A model generated the notes under the pieces. It saw only the letters and a program-made list of their open reading frames with translations. It did no database searches and was not told the origin of the DNA. From contig NZ_JANUGQ010000005.1 in the NCBI RefSeq assembly GCF_024756275.1, positions 124,001 to 188,000 on the forward strand: DNA of 64,000 bases, given 5' to 3'. The stretch is from Streptomyces pyxinae. Lineage in GTDB: Bacteria > Actinomycetota > Actinomycetes > Streptomycetales > Streptomycetaceae. This document shows positions 26,845-35,816 of this stretch, piece after piece. Position 1 is the stretch's first letter. Every line of letters starts with the position of its first letter. A program made the translations under genes and the position numbers.

Positions 26845-28446
26845 ATGAAGGCTGCATCCGTTTCGCGTGCCGTGACAAAGGGCGTCGCGCTGGGTGCTCT
26901 CGTGCTCGCCACGTCCCTGTCGCCCATGTCGGCATCTGCCACGAAGGGGCGGGAGCAGGTCATCGCGGCGGATTATTCCTGCGCCGCCGTGAATGGTGCC
27001 GTGAGTGACCGCCGGGTGCGGGTGGAAGTCGTCTTCGGCGGCCGGTTCCCGGACCGGGGGCGGGCCGGATCGGCCGTGCGCGTGGCGGACTTCACCATAC
27101 GCCCGGGGCTGACGCGTGCGGCCGTGCGGGAACTGCTGCCGGCCGGCACCGCGGTCGTGTCCGGCACGGCGCGGCTCGCGGCGGACATCGCGCTCGACGG
27201 CCGGGGAGTCCGGGCCGACTGGTCCGGACTCGTCGCCGCACGGACCGCCCCGGACGCCGGCGGCGGCCTGGCCCCGGTCTTCACCGGCGCGGTGCCGGAG
27301 ACGACCGCCACCCGGGCAGGCCGACTCACCGTCACCGGGGGCGAGTTGTCCCTGACACTGTGGACCGGACCGGCGGAGCCGCCCGGGCCGGCCGAGCCGA
27401 CCGAGCCGACCGGACCGAGCGGACCGGCAGGGCAGGCGGGGCCGGGTGGCGCGACGGCGCCCGGAGTCCCGGCCGGGCCGGGGGCGCGCGCGCGGTCCCT
27501 GGCGGGCGCCCCCGTCGAGGTGCGGTGCGGACCGCTGCGGCCACCGGGGCCGCGTCTCGTCTCCTGGGAGGTCACCGCGTCCAGCGGGACACCGTCCGGA
27601 TCCCCCACGGCCGGGGCCGGGGTCCCCGGCAGCGGCGACACACCGCCCGATCCGCTGAGTTCGTCCGGAACCGGTCCCGCGGGTCCGGACACACCCGCCG
27701 GCGAGCCACCGGTCCGCACCGCGCGGGCGCCCCGGGGGCAGGCACCCGTCTGCCCCACGGACCGGCCCAGGGGTGAGCTCGACCCGGCGCGGCTGCCGAA
27801 GCCCCCGCCGGGGGCCGTCGAAGGCAGCATCGGCGGCTCACTGTGCACCGTCGCCGTGGGGTATGCCACCGTGCGCAAGCAGAACGCCGCGATGATCGTC
27901 AACGACCCCCGGCGGACACCGGGGCTGATGCACCTCGACCTCGGCCGCCGCACCGTGAGCAGCGCCGACGGCGGCTACACCGAGTCGGACTCCCTCGGTG
28001 TCCTGCACCTGCCCGACGCCGACTCCACCTTTCTCACCTTCGGCTTCCAGCCCGTGTCCGCCAGGGTCACCTTCGAACCGGGCCCGGTGACCGTCGTCAA
28101 TGTCCTCCGCGACGGCGAGCAGTCCACCACCGTGGGCTACTGGCAGCATCTGCGTATCCACCATGTGCGTCTCAACGGCGTGCCGCTGGACGTGGGTTCA
28201 CACTGCCGTACCGCACGCAGGATCGACACCAGACTCTCGGGCGCGTACCCCTTCATCACCGGTGGGCTGCTGACCGGGCAGATCACCGTCCCGCCGTTCA
28301 CCGGCTGCCGCTCGGCCTCGGGCGAGGACCTCTCGCGGCTGTTCACCGCCGCCATCTCGGGTCCCGGCAACGCCCTGCGCATCCAGCAGGGCGGCCTCGC
28401 GGGAGGAGGCGCGTCGCCCCCCGTGCCGCCGCTGCCCGGCCGGTGA
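26845..28446 (+). CDS. secreted DUF6801-like protein, first gene of the Mce operon
   Basis: The 533-residue exported protein has a Sec signal (residues 1-32, ending MSASA). An N-terminal beta-rich domain starts at IAADYSCAAVNGAV and resembles the DUF6801 proteins further along the window. A Pro/Gly/Thr-rich linker covers about residues 180-310, with many Gly-Pro pairs. The C-terminal domain ends GSHCRT, then GGLLTGQITVPPFTGC and AAISGPGNALRIQQGG, the same signature as the paralogues at 43767 and 45092. The ATG follows CAGGAGTGGGGTA. It lies only 62 bases upstream of the Mkl ATPase, so it probably works outside the cell with the Mce lipid transporter. The biochemical function of the family is unknown. 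Confidence 0.8.
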   Translation: MKAASVSRAVTKGVALGALVLATSLSPMSASATKGREQVIAADYSCAAVNGAVSDRRVRVEVVFGGRFPDRGRAGSAVRVADFTIRPGLTRAAVRELLPAGTAVVSGTARLAADIALDGRGVRADWSGLVAARTAPDAGGGLAPVFTGAVPETTATRAGRLTVTGGELSLTLWTGPAEPPGPAEPTEPTGPSGPAGQAGPGGATAPGVPAGPGARARSLAGAPVEVRCGPLRPPGPRLVSWEVTASSGTPSGSPTAGAGVPGSGDTPPDPLSSSGTGPAGPDTPAGEPPVRTARAPRGQAPVCPTDRPRGELDPARLPKPPPGAVEGSIGGSLCTVAVGYATVRKQNAAMIVNDPRRTPGLMHLDLGRRTVSSADGGYTESDSLGVLHLPDADSTFLTFGFQPVSARVTFEPGPVTVVNVLRDGEQSTTVGYWQHLRIHHVRLNGVPLDVGSHCRTARRIDTRLSGAYPFITGGLLTGQITVPPFTGCRSASGEDLSRLFTAAISGPGNALRIQQGGLAGGGASPPVPPLPGR

Positions 28447-28508
28447 CCGGAAGCCGGTGCCGGAGGCACGGCCGACGGAACCGGAAGAGAGCCGAATCAG
28501 GAGAGCAG

Positions 28509-29618
28509 ATGGGAATCGAAGTGGTCGTCGAAGGGCTCACCAAGGCCTTCGGCCGGCAGACGATCTGGCAGGACGTGACGCTCACTCTGCCGCCGGGCGA
28601 GATCAGCGTCATGCTCGGTCCTTCCGGGACGGGCAAGACCGTCTTCCTCAAGGCCGTCGTGGGTCTGCTCCGCCCCGACCGGGGCCGGGTCCTGGTGAAC
28701 GGCGTCGACATGGCGAACAGCCCCGAACGCGACATCTTCGAGGCCCGCAAGCTGTTCGGGCTGCTCTTCCAGGACGGCGCGCTGTTCGGCTCGATGAGCC
28801 TCTTCGACAACATCGCCTTCCCGCTGCGGGAGCACACCAAGAAGAAGGAATCGGAGATACGGCGCATCGTCATGGAGCGCATCGAACTCGTCGGACTGGT
28901 CGGCGCGGAGCGCAAGCTGCCCGGTGAGATCTCCGGCGGCATGCGCAAGCGGGCCGGACTGGCACGCGCGCTCGTGCTCGACCCGCAGATCATCCTCTGC
29001 GACGAGCCGGACTCGGGGCTCGACCCGGTGCGCACCACGTTCCTCTCGCAGCTGCTCGTCGACCTCAACGCCGAACTCGACGCGACCATCCTGATCGTCA
29101 CGCACAACCTGGAGATCGCCAGGACCGTGCCCGACAACATGGGGATGCTCTTCCTGCGCCGCCTGGTCACCTTCGGCCCCCGGGAGGTGCTGCTCACCAG
29201 CGACGAGCCGGTCGTGGAGCAGTTCCTGGGCGGGCGCATGGCCGGGCCGATCGGCATGTCCGAGGAGAAGGACCAGGCCGCCCTCGACCGGGAGGCCCTG
29301 GCGGGCCCGGTCCCCGAGCGCGCCGGGACCCGCGAGGTCGTCCCGCAGATGCGGCCCAGCGCCGGGCTGCCCGAGCGCCGGGCTGTGCGGCGCCGGCGGG
29401 AGCGCGTACGGGAGTTGCTCCACACCCTGCCGCCCGCGGCCCGCGCCGCCGTCGAGGCCGACCTGCGGCACGGTGACCGGGACACCGCGGCGTACACCGT
29501 CCCGGACGGTCCGGCGGGCGGGGGGACCACCGGCCCCGCGCCCGACCCGGCCCGCGTGGACACCCGGCCCGAGGCCCCCACCCTTCTGCTGCCCCGGTTC
29601 GGAAGGCGGCGGTCATGA
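28509..29618 (+). CDS. mkl: Mkl/MlaF-type ATPase of the Mce transporter
   Basis: The 369-residue ATPase has Walker A GPSGTGKT (residues 37-44), signature ISGGMRKRAGLARAL, Walker B IILCDEPDSGLD and switch VTHNLEIA. GGMRKR instead of the usual GGQ.QR is typical of MlaF/Mkl. It powers lipid movement through the YrbE permeases. About 110 residues rich in Arg, Pro and Ala follow the ATPase core; in mycobacterial MceG the C-terminal extension helps assemble the complex, and that may hold here. In mycobacteria the ATPase gene is usually separate from the mce operons; here it heads the transporter genes. Its last four bases overlap the next gene (ATGA). Confidence 0.93.
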   Translation: MGIEVVVEGLTKAFGRQTIWQDVTLTLPPGEISVMLGPSGTGKTVFLKAVVGLLRPDRGRVLVNGVDMANSPERDIFEARKLFGLLFQDGALFGSMSLFDNIAFPLREHTKKKESEIRRIVMERIELVGLVGAERKLPGEISGGMRKRAGLARALVLDPQIILCDEPDSGLDPVRTTFLSQLLVDLNAELDATILIVTHNLEIARTVPDNMGMLFLRRLVTFGPREVLLTSDEPVVEQFLGGRMAGPIGMSEEKDQAALDREALAGPVPERAGTREVVPQMRPSAGLPERRAVRRRRERVRELLHTLPPAARAAVEADLRHGDRDTAAYTVPDGPAGGGTTGPAPDPARVDTRPEAPTLLLPRFGRRRS

Positions 29619-30475
29619 GCGCGCCCACCGAACCCCGCACCGCGCCCGGCCCGCGCACCCCGCCCGGGCCCCGCACCGCGGCCGAACCGCCCCCGCCCCG
29701 GCCGCCGCTGAAGGCGCTCGAACCCCTCCGGGAGACCGGCCGGCTGTTCGCCCTCGGCGCCCGGGTGCTGCGACTGATGGGCAAACGCCCGTACCATTTG
29801 CGGGAGTTCGTGGAGCAGTTCTGGTTCATCGCCAGTGTCACCATCCTGCCCGCGATGCTGGTGACGATCCCCTTCGGCGCCGTCATCGCCCTCCAGGTCG
29901 GCTCGCTGCTCCAGCAGTTCGGCGCCCAGTCGTTCACCGGCGGTGCCAGTGTGCTGGTCATCATCCAGCAGGCGAGCCCGCTGATCGTCTCGCTGCTCAT
30001 CTCCGGTGTCGCCGGCTCCGCGATCTGCGCGGACCTCGGCGCGCGCACCATCCGCGAGGAACTCCAGGCCATGGAGATCATGGGCGTCTCGCCCGTGCAC
30101 CGGCTGGTGGTGCCCCGGGTGCTCGCCGTCACCGCCGTCGGCGTCCTGCTCAACGGACTCGTCTCGGTCGTCGGCACGGCGGGCGGCTACTTCTTCAACG
30201 TGATCATGCAGGACGGCACCCCGGGCGCGCATGTCGCGAGCTTCTCCGCGCTCGCCCAGCTCCCCGACCTGGTCATCAGCGAGATCAAGGCCCTGATCTT
30301 CGGCTTCATCGCCGGCGTCGTCGCCGCCCACCGCGGCCTCAACCCCCGGGGCGGACCCAAGGGCGTGGGCGACGCGGTGAACCAGTCGGTCGTCTTCACC
30401 TTCCTCATCCTGTTCTTCGTCAACATGGTGCTGACCGCCCTGTATCTGCGCCTCGTGCCGGCGAAGGGGCTCTGA
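29615..30475 (+). CDS. yrbEA: MlaE/YrbE-family permease A of the Mce system
   Basis: The 286-residue membrane protein has about five or six helices and the MlaE motif region ILPAMLVTIPFGAVIALQVG and SGVAGSAICADLGARTIREE, with LQAMEIMGVSP following, the loop that contacts the ATPase. The N-terminal 35 residues are Pro-rich and probably cytoplasmic. It pairs with the next gene as the heterodimeric inner-membrane permease under the Mce needle proteins. Its start is coupled to the ATPase stop. Confidence 0.93.
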   Translation: MSAPTEPRTAPGPRTPPGPRTAAEPPPPRPPLKALEPLRETGRLFALGARVLRLMGKRPYHLREFVEQFWFIASVTILPAMLVTIPFGAVIALQVGSLLQQFGAQSFTGGASVLVIIQQASPLIVSLLISGVAGSAICADLGARTIREELQAMEIMGVSPVHRLVVPRVLAVTAVGVLLNGLVSVVGTAGGYFFNVIMQDGTPGAHVASFSALAQLPDLVISEIKALIFGFIAGVVAAHRGLNPRGGPKGVGDAVNQSVVFTFLILFFVNMVLTALYLRLVPAKGL

Positions 30476-30478
30476 GCC

Positions 30479-31309
30479 ATGGCCCTGACCGAACGCCTGG
30501 CCCCCGGCCGCCTGTTCACCTGGCTGGACCGGGCCGGTGACGAGTTCACCTTCTATCTCCGCGCACTGCTGTGGGTCCCCCGGGCCGTGCGCCGCTATCC
30601 CAGGGAGATCCAGCGGCTGCTCTCCGAGGTCGCCCTCGGGTCGGGCGGACTGAGTGTCATCGGCGGCACCGTGGGCGTGATGATCGGCATCACCGTCTTC
30701 ACCGGCACCGTCGTCGGCCTCCAGGGGTACGCGGCCCTCAGCCAGATCGGCACCGACGCCTTCACGGGCTTCGTCTCCGCCTACTTCAACACCCGGGAGA
30801 TCGCCCCGCTGGTGGCCGCGCTGTCCCTGTCGACCACGGTCGGCGCCGGTTTCACCGCACAGCTCGGCGCGATGCGCGTCAACGAGGAGGTCGACGCGCT
30901 GGAGTCCATGGGCATCCGCGCCGTCCCCTACCTCGTCTCCACCCGTATCGTCGCCGCCACCGTGGCGATCGTGCCGCTGTACGGCATCGGCCTGCTCGGC
31001 TCCTACCTCGCCTCGCGCCTGGTCACCGTGGCGTTCAACAACCAGTCCACCGGCACCTACGACCACTACTTCGCGCTGTTCCTGGTGCCGACCGACGTCC
31101 TCCTCTCCTTCCTGAAGATCGTCATCTTCTCGGTGCTCGTCATCATGGCCCACTGCTACTACGGCTTCCGCGCCGCCGGCGGACCCGCCGGGGTGGGACT
31201 CGCCGTCGGCCGGTCGGTGCGCACCGCGATCGTGCTGATCAGTGTGACCGACTTCTTCCTCAGTCTGGCCCTGTGGGGCGCCACCACCACGGTGAAGGTG
31301 GCCGGATGA
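30479..31309 (+). CDS. yrbEB: MlaE/YrbE-family permease B of the Mce system
   Basis: This 276-residue MlaE-type permease has GVMIGITVFTGTVVGLQGY, then TVGAGFTAQLGAMRVNEEVD and ALESMGIRAVPYLV, the paired coupling-helix region. It starts three bases after permease A and overlaps mceA by four. Together the two form the transmembrane channel that passes hydrophobic substrates from the Mce protein ring. Confidence 0.93.
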   Translation: MALTERLAPGRLFTWLDRAGDEFTFYLRALLWVPRAVRRYPREIQRLLSEVALGSGGLSVIGGTVGVMIGITVFTGTVVGLQGYAALSQIGTDAFTGFVSAYFNTREIAPLVAALSLSTTVGAGFTAQLGAMRVNEEVDALESMGIRAVPYLVSTRIVAATVAIVPLYGIGLLGSYLASRLVTVAFNNQSTGTYDHYFALFLVPTDVLLSFLKIVIFSVLVIMAHCYYGFRAAGGPAGVGLAVGRSVRTAIVLISVTDFFLSLALWGATTTVKVAG

Positions 31310-32631
31310 ACCCGCCCGTCACAACCCCGCCGCACCCCGCGCCGCCGGCTCCGCCGGTCCCGCCGGCCTTGCGCACGCGGCCGTCGGAGGCCGGTGTCCG
31401 GGTGCGCCGCCGACTGGCCGGGGCGCTCTACCTGATCCTTCCGGCGGCCCTGATCTGGCTGTCCCTCGCCGTCTACCACCGCGACTTCGAGCGCAGCGAC
31501 CGCGTCGTCGTGGAGAGCGGCACGGCCGGCAATGAGATGCACCCGCAGGCCGACGTCAAGCTGCGCGGTGTCGTGGTGGGGCGCGTCGAGCGGATCGACA
31601 CCCGGGGCTCCGGGGCCCGCCTGACCCTCGCCCTGCGGCCGGGCGTCATCCGGCGCATCCCCTCCGACGTCACGGCGCAACTGCTGCCCACCACCCTGTT
31701 CGGACAGCGGTACGTGGCCCTGGTGCCGCCGGCCCGTCCGTCCGCCCGGCCGCTGCGGCCGGGAGCGGTCATCCCGCCCGACCGCAGCCGCAACGCGGTG
31801 GAACTGCAGCAGGCGCTGAACAACCTGCTGCCGCTGCTGACGGCCGTCCGGCCCGACCGGCTCTCCGCGACCCTGACCGCCGTCTCGCAGGCCCTGGACG
31901 GCCGCGGCACCCAGCTCGGCGCGACGCTCACCCGGCTCGACGGATACCTGCGCCGGCTCAACCCGGAACTGCCGCACCTGAACGCCGACCTCAAGGAGTT
32001 CGTGAAGGTCAGCAGGTCGTACTCCGCCTCCCTGCCCGGCGTCGTCGACGCCCTGTACGACGCGACCACCACCAGCGCCACCCTCGCGGACGAACGGCGG
32101 CGGCTCTCCGCCCTCACCACCTCGGTGACCGCCTCGTCGCAGACCCTGACCACCTGGCTGCGGCGGAACCAGGCCAACCTGATCCGGCTCACCGCCACCG
32201 GCCGGCCCACCCTGGAACTCCTGAGCCGGTACGCCCCGGAGTTCCCCTGCACCCTCAAGACCCTGGCCGACTTCGTGCCGGTGATGGACCGGGCGCTGGG
32301 CAAGGGCACCGGCCGGCCCGGTCTGCACGTCGAGGTGACGGTCGTCCACGGCCGTGGCGCCTACCGGCCCGGCACCGACACCCCGCGCTACGACGCCCGG
32401 GGCGGCCCGGCCTGCTACCCCGTGCCGTACAGCGGGGGTGGTACGCCCCCGAGCGCCGCGCCGGCGGTCACCACCCTGCGGGACGGCCTCGGCACCCCCA
32501 ACTCGCCCCAGGAGAACACCCTTGTGAACGAACTCCTCGGGGCAGGGACCTCGCGCGAGGCCGCCCTGCCCGACTGGTCCAGCCTGCTCGCCGGCCCCGT
32601 GCTGCGCGGCACGGAGGTGAGGCTCAAGTGA
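31306..32631 (+). CDS. mceA: MCE-family protein A
   Basis: The 441-residue protein has one N-terminal membrane helix (ALYLILPAALIWLSLAVY, about residues 45-62) after a Pro-rich cytoplasmic start. The MCE beta-barrel domain (VKLRGVVVGRVERI, LLPTTLFGQRYVAL) is next, then a long helical region for the needle (residues about 160-330). Six such proteins normally assemble as a hetero-hexameric tube. It begins in the ATGA overlap with yrbEB. A Cys pair near the C-terminus (about residues 308 and 370) may form a disulfide outside the membrane. Confidence 0.92.
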   Translation: MNPPVTTPPHPAPPAPPVPPALRTRPSEAGVRVRRRLAGALYLILPAALIWLSLAVYHRDFERSDRVVVESGTAGNEMHPQADVKLRGVVVGRVERIDTRGSGARLTLALRPGVIRRIPSDVTAQLLPTTLFGQRYVALVPPARPSARPLRPGAVIPPDRSRNAVELQQALNNLLPLLTAVRPDRLSATLTAVSQALDGRGTQLGATLTRLDGYLRRLNPELPHLNADLKEFVKVSRSYSASLPGVVDALYDATTTSATLADERRRLSALTTSVTASSQTLTTWLRRNQANLIRLTATGRPTLELLSRYAPEFPCTLKTLADFVPVMDRALGKGTGRPGLHVEVTVVHGRGAYRPGTDTPRYDARGGPACYPVPYSGGGTPPSAAPAVTTLRDGLGTPNSPQENTLVNELLGAGTSREAALPDWSSLLAGPVLRGTEVRLK

Positions 32632-33659
32632 ACCGGGCCCGTCTGACCGGACCGCTCGTCAAGTCGGCGCTCTTCGTCCTCGTCACGGTCCTCGCCACCG
32701 GCACCCTCGCCGTCAGCGTCAGCAACTCCGGCGTGGGCCCTGGCGACACCTACAAGGCGTGGTTCACCGACGCCACCGGACTCGTCGCCGGTGACTCGGT
32801 GCGCGTCGCCGGGGTCGCGGTGGGACAGGTCGACTCGATCGAGATCGTCCAGCACCGGTACGCCCAGGTCGAGTTCCACGTCGAACGGGGCCGCACGCTG
32901 CCCGGCACCACCACCGCCGCCATCAAGTACCTCAGCATGATGGGGCAGCGGTACGTCTCCCTGGACCGCGCCGCCGGCACCGGCGGCCCGGCGCTGAGCC
33001 CCGGCGCGACCATCCCGCTGCGGCGCACCCGGCCGGCCGTGGACATCACCCAGCTGTTCAACGGATTCCAGCCGCTGTTCCGGGGACTGTCCCCGTCCGA
33101 CACCAACAAGCTCGCCGCCTCCGTCGTCCAGGTGCTCCAGGGCGAAGGGCCCACCGTTGAGAGCCTGGTGAGCACGATCGGGTCGCTCGCCGGCACCCTG
33201 GCCGCCAAGGACACCGTCATCGGCCAGGTCATCGACAACCTCAACGCCGTGCTGAACACCGTCACTTCGCACGAGACCGGCTTCACCGACCTGGTCGACA
33301 CCCTCGACCAGCTCGTCGCCGGACTCGCCCAGGACCGCGAACCCATCGGGGACGCCGTCAGCGGCCTGGCCGCGCTGACCACCAGTACCACCGCCCTGCT
33401 CCACGAGGGCCGCGCGCCGCTCAAGCAGAGCATCGACCAGCTCGGCCGCGTCTCCGCCAACCTCGCCGACAACGCGCCGGTCGTCGAGCGCTTCCTCCGG
33501 CGCACCCCGGGCAAGCTGGACGCCCTCACCCGGCTCGTGTCCTACGGATCGTGGCTCAACCTCTATCTGTGCGAGGCCCGTGTCACCGGCGTGGCCACCG
33601 ACGACGGCAGCAGGCCCCCGACCGGCCTCGCCCTCAAGGACCAGAGGTGTCTGCGATGA
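32628..33659 (+). CDS. mceB: MCE-family protein B
   Basis: The 343-residue MCE protein has a membrane helix at residues about 9-28 (SALFVLVTVLATGTLAVSV), the MCE domain with VRVAGVAVGQVDSIEIVQ and KYLSMMGQRYVSLD, and a long helical segment. The end, YGSWLNLYLCEARVTG, is the conserved MceB C-terminal block. The start is GTG in the GTGA overlap with mceA. Confidence 0.92.
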   Translation: MNRARLTGPLVKSALFVLVTVLATGTLAVSVSNSGVGPGDTYKAWFTDATGLVAGDSVRVAGVAVGQVDSIEIVQHRYAQVEFHVERGRTLPGTTTAAIKYLSMMGQRYVSLDRAAGTGGPALSPGATIPLRRTRPAVDITQLFNGFQPLFRGLSPSDTNKLAASVVQVLQGEGPTVESLVSTIGSLAGTLAAKDTVIGQVIDNLNAVLNTVTSHETGFTDLVDTLDQLVAGLAQDREPIGDAVSGLAALTTSTTALLHEGRAPLKQSIDQLGRVSANLADNAPVVERFLRRTPGKLDALTRLVSYGSWLNLYLCEARVTGVATDDGSRPPTGLALKDQRCLR

Positions 33660-34768
33660 GCACGCACCGGAGCCGGAAGCACCGGGAAGGCCCGGAGGAC
33701 CGGAGAAACCGGGGGAGCCGGGGCAGTTGGAAGAGCCGGGGGAGCCGCGAGCGGCGGCACGGCACCCGGCCGCTCGTCGAGCGGCACCCCGCCGCCATCG
33801 CCGTCGTGGGCCTCGCCCTGATGGCCCTCGTCGGACTCGGCGTCTACCACGCGGACGCTCTCCCGTTCACCGGCGGCGGCACCACCTACACCGCCGACTT
33901 CGGAGAGTCGTCCGGCCTCAACCCCGGTGACGACGTACGCATCGCCGGCGTCGAGGTCGGCACGGTCGACGCGGTCGGGCTCGATGGGCCCAAGGTGAAG
34001 GTCTCGTTCACCGTCAAGGGTGCCTGGATCGGTGAGGACAGCACCGTCGCCATCGGCATCAAGACCCTGCTCGGCTCCAAGTACCTGGCGGTCGACCCCC
34101 GGGGAGCCCGGGCGCAGGACCCCGGCCGGCGCATCCCGATCAGCCGCACCACCTCCCCGTACGACGTCCTGGACGCCCTGGGCGGCCTGGGCACGACGGT
34201 CGGACAGCTCGACAGCGCGCGGCTGGCCGAGAGCTTCACCGCCGTCTCCGGAGCCTTCCGGGACACCCCGCCGAGCGTCGGCACGGCCGTCAAGGGGCTG
34301 GCCGACCTGTCGATGACCATCGGCAGCCGGGACGCCCAGATCAGCGAGCTGCTGAAGAACAGCGACTCCGTCACCAGGACCCTCGACGCGAAGAAGACCC
34401 GCCTCGCGTCCCTGCTCGGCAACGGACGGCTGCTGCTCGCCGAGGTCCAGGACCGGCGCGCGGCCATCGCGACCCTGCTCCGGGGCGCCACCGGCCTCGG
34501 CACCGAACTGAAGGGCCTGGTGCGGGACAACGACGCCACGCTCGGACCGGCCCTGGACGCGCTGGACCGCGTCACCGGTGTGCTCGTCGAGAACAAGAAG
34601 GGACTCGACCGGATCCTCGCGAAGGCGGGCCCGTACTACCGCCTCGTCGGCAACGCCCTCGGCAACGGCCACTGGATGGACAGCTATCTGTGCGGCCTCG
34701 TCCCGAAGTCCTATCTGCCCGCGGGCACACCGCCCGCTCGCGGCTGTCTGCCGCCGACCACGTCCTGA
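33656..34768 (+). CDS. mceC: MCE-family protein C
   Basis: This 370-residue MCE protein has a very basic first 45 residues (many Arg, Ser, Gly), then a membrane helix (AAIAVVGLALMALVGLGVYH). The MCE domain has VRIAGVEVGTVDAV and TLLGSKYLAVDP, and the C-terminal block is NGHWMDSYLCGLVP. The basic start is expected on the cytoplasmic side. It is translationally coupled to mceB. Confidence 0.92.
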   Translation: MSTHRSRKHREGPEDRRNRGSRGSWKSRGSRERRHGTRPLVERHPAAIAVVGLALMALVGLGVYHADALPFTGGGTTYTADFGESSGLNPGDDVRIAGVEVGTVDAVGLDGPKVKVSFTVKGAWIGEDSTVAIGIKTLLGSKYLAVDPRGARAQDPGRRIPISRTTSPYDVLDALGGLGTTVGQLDSARLAESFTAVSGAFRDTPPSVGTAVKGLADLSMTIGSRDAQISELLKNSDSVTRTLDAKKTRLASLLGNGRLLLAEVQDRRAAIATLLRGATGLGTELKGLVRDNDATLGPALDALDRVTGVLVENKKGLDRILAKAGPYYRLVGNALGNGHWMDSYLCGLVPKSYLPAGTPPARGCLPPTTS

Positions 34769-34781
34769 AGGGAGCGGGGCC

Positions 34782-35816
34782 TTGAAATCGCCACGACCAC
34801 ACCTCTCACACCCCCTCGCCCTGCTGGTGCTCGGACTCGCCGCCGTCCTCACCGCGTCGGTGCTCACCGCGGTGCGGGTCCTCGGGGACGACACCACCCG
34901 GATCACCGCCTACTTCGAGCGGACGGTCGGTGTGCACCCCGGCTCCGACGTACGCGTCCTCGGCGTACGGGTCGGCGGCGTCACCTCCGTCCGCCCGGAG
35001 GCCGAACGTGTCAGGGTCACCCTGGAAGTGGACCGGGGCGTGAAGATCCCGCGGCTCGTCCGGGCCGTCGTCGTCGCGCCCAGCGTGGTCTCCGGCCGGT
35101 TCGTCCAGCTCGCCCCCGCCTACAGCGGCAGCGGACCCACCGCGGGCGACGGCGGGGTGATTCCCGTCTCGCGCACATCGACCCCCCTGGAGGTCGACGA
35201 ACTCGCCAGGAGTCTCACCCAGCTCTCCGACGCGCTCGGCCCCCGGGGGGCCAACAAGGACGGCGCCCTGTCCGGGCTCGTCACCACCGGCGCGAAGAAC
35301 CTCAAGGGCAACGGGGCCGACCTCGGCACCACCATCCAGCAGCTCGGCGGTGCCTCCAAGGTCCTCGGGGACTCCGGCGGCGACCTGGCGCGGACCGTGC
35401 GCCAACTCGCCTCGGTCGTCTCCGTCCTGAAGGACAACGACTCCACCGTACGCACCGTGGAACGGCAACTCGCGGATGTCACCGGCTTCCTGGCGGGGGA
35501 GAAGGCCGATCTGGCCGCCGCCTTGCGGGAACTGGGCTCCGCGCTCTCCACCGTCTCGGGCTTCCTCCGCGAAAACCGCGGCCGTCTCGCCAAGGACGTG
35601 ACCAAACTGGCCACACTCACCCAATCGCTGGTCGACCAGCGCGTCTCCCTCGCCGAGGCCCTCGACACCCTGCCCCTGGCGGCCGGCAATGTGGAGAACG
35701 CCTACAACCCCGCCACCCGCACCATCGACGGCCGGGCGAACCTGCGGGAGGTGAGCGCCCTGCCGCTGCCGGCCGCCGAGACCTTCGGACCGCCACCGAC
35801 CGGGCGGCGCCCATGA
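34782..35816 (+). CDS. mceD: MCE-family protein D (TTG start)
   Basis: The 344-residue MCE protein has a membrane helix at residues 10-28 and the MCE domain with VRVLGVRVGGVTSV and SGRFVQLAPAYSG. A helical region with KDNDSTVRTVERQLADVT is followed by the C-terminal NAYNPATRTIDGRANL. No ATG or GTG gives a full-length protein. The TTG at 34782 lies seven bases after GGGAG and directly before the short basic N-terminus, so a TTG start is proposed. That is rare and may lower expression relative to neighbours. Confidence 0.88.
   Translation: MKSPRPHLSHPLALLVLGLAAVLTASVLTAVRVLGDDTTRITAYFERTVGVHPGSDVRVLGVRVGGVTSVRPEAERVRVTLEVDRGVKIPRLVRAVVVAPSVVSGRFVQLAPAYSGSGPTAGDGGVIPVSRTSTPLEVDELARSLTQLSDALGPRGANKDGALSGLVTTGAKNLKGNGADLGTTIQQLGGASKVLGDSGGDLARTVRQLASVVSVLKDNDSTVRTVERQLADVTGFLAGEKADLAAALRELGSALSTVSGFLRENRGRLAKDVTKLATLTQSLVDQRVSLAEALDTLPLAAGNVENAYNPATRTIDGRANLREVSALPLPAAETFGPPPTGRRP

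Noticed and set aside
28343-31153. Long minus-strand frame of 936 codons opposite the Mkl and YrbE genes
   Set aside because: Its product is rich in Glu, Gly, Arg and His with no recognisable domain, as expected for antisense of GC-rich coding DNA, and the plus strand is clearly coding.
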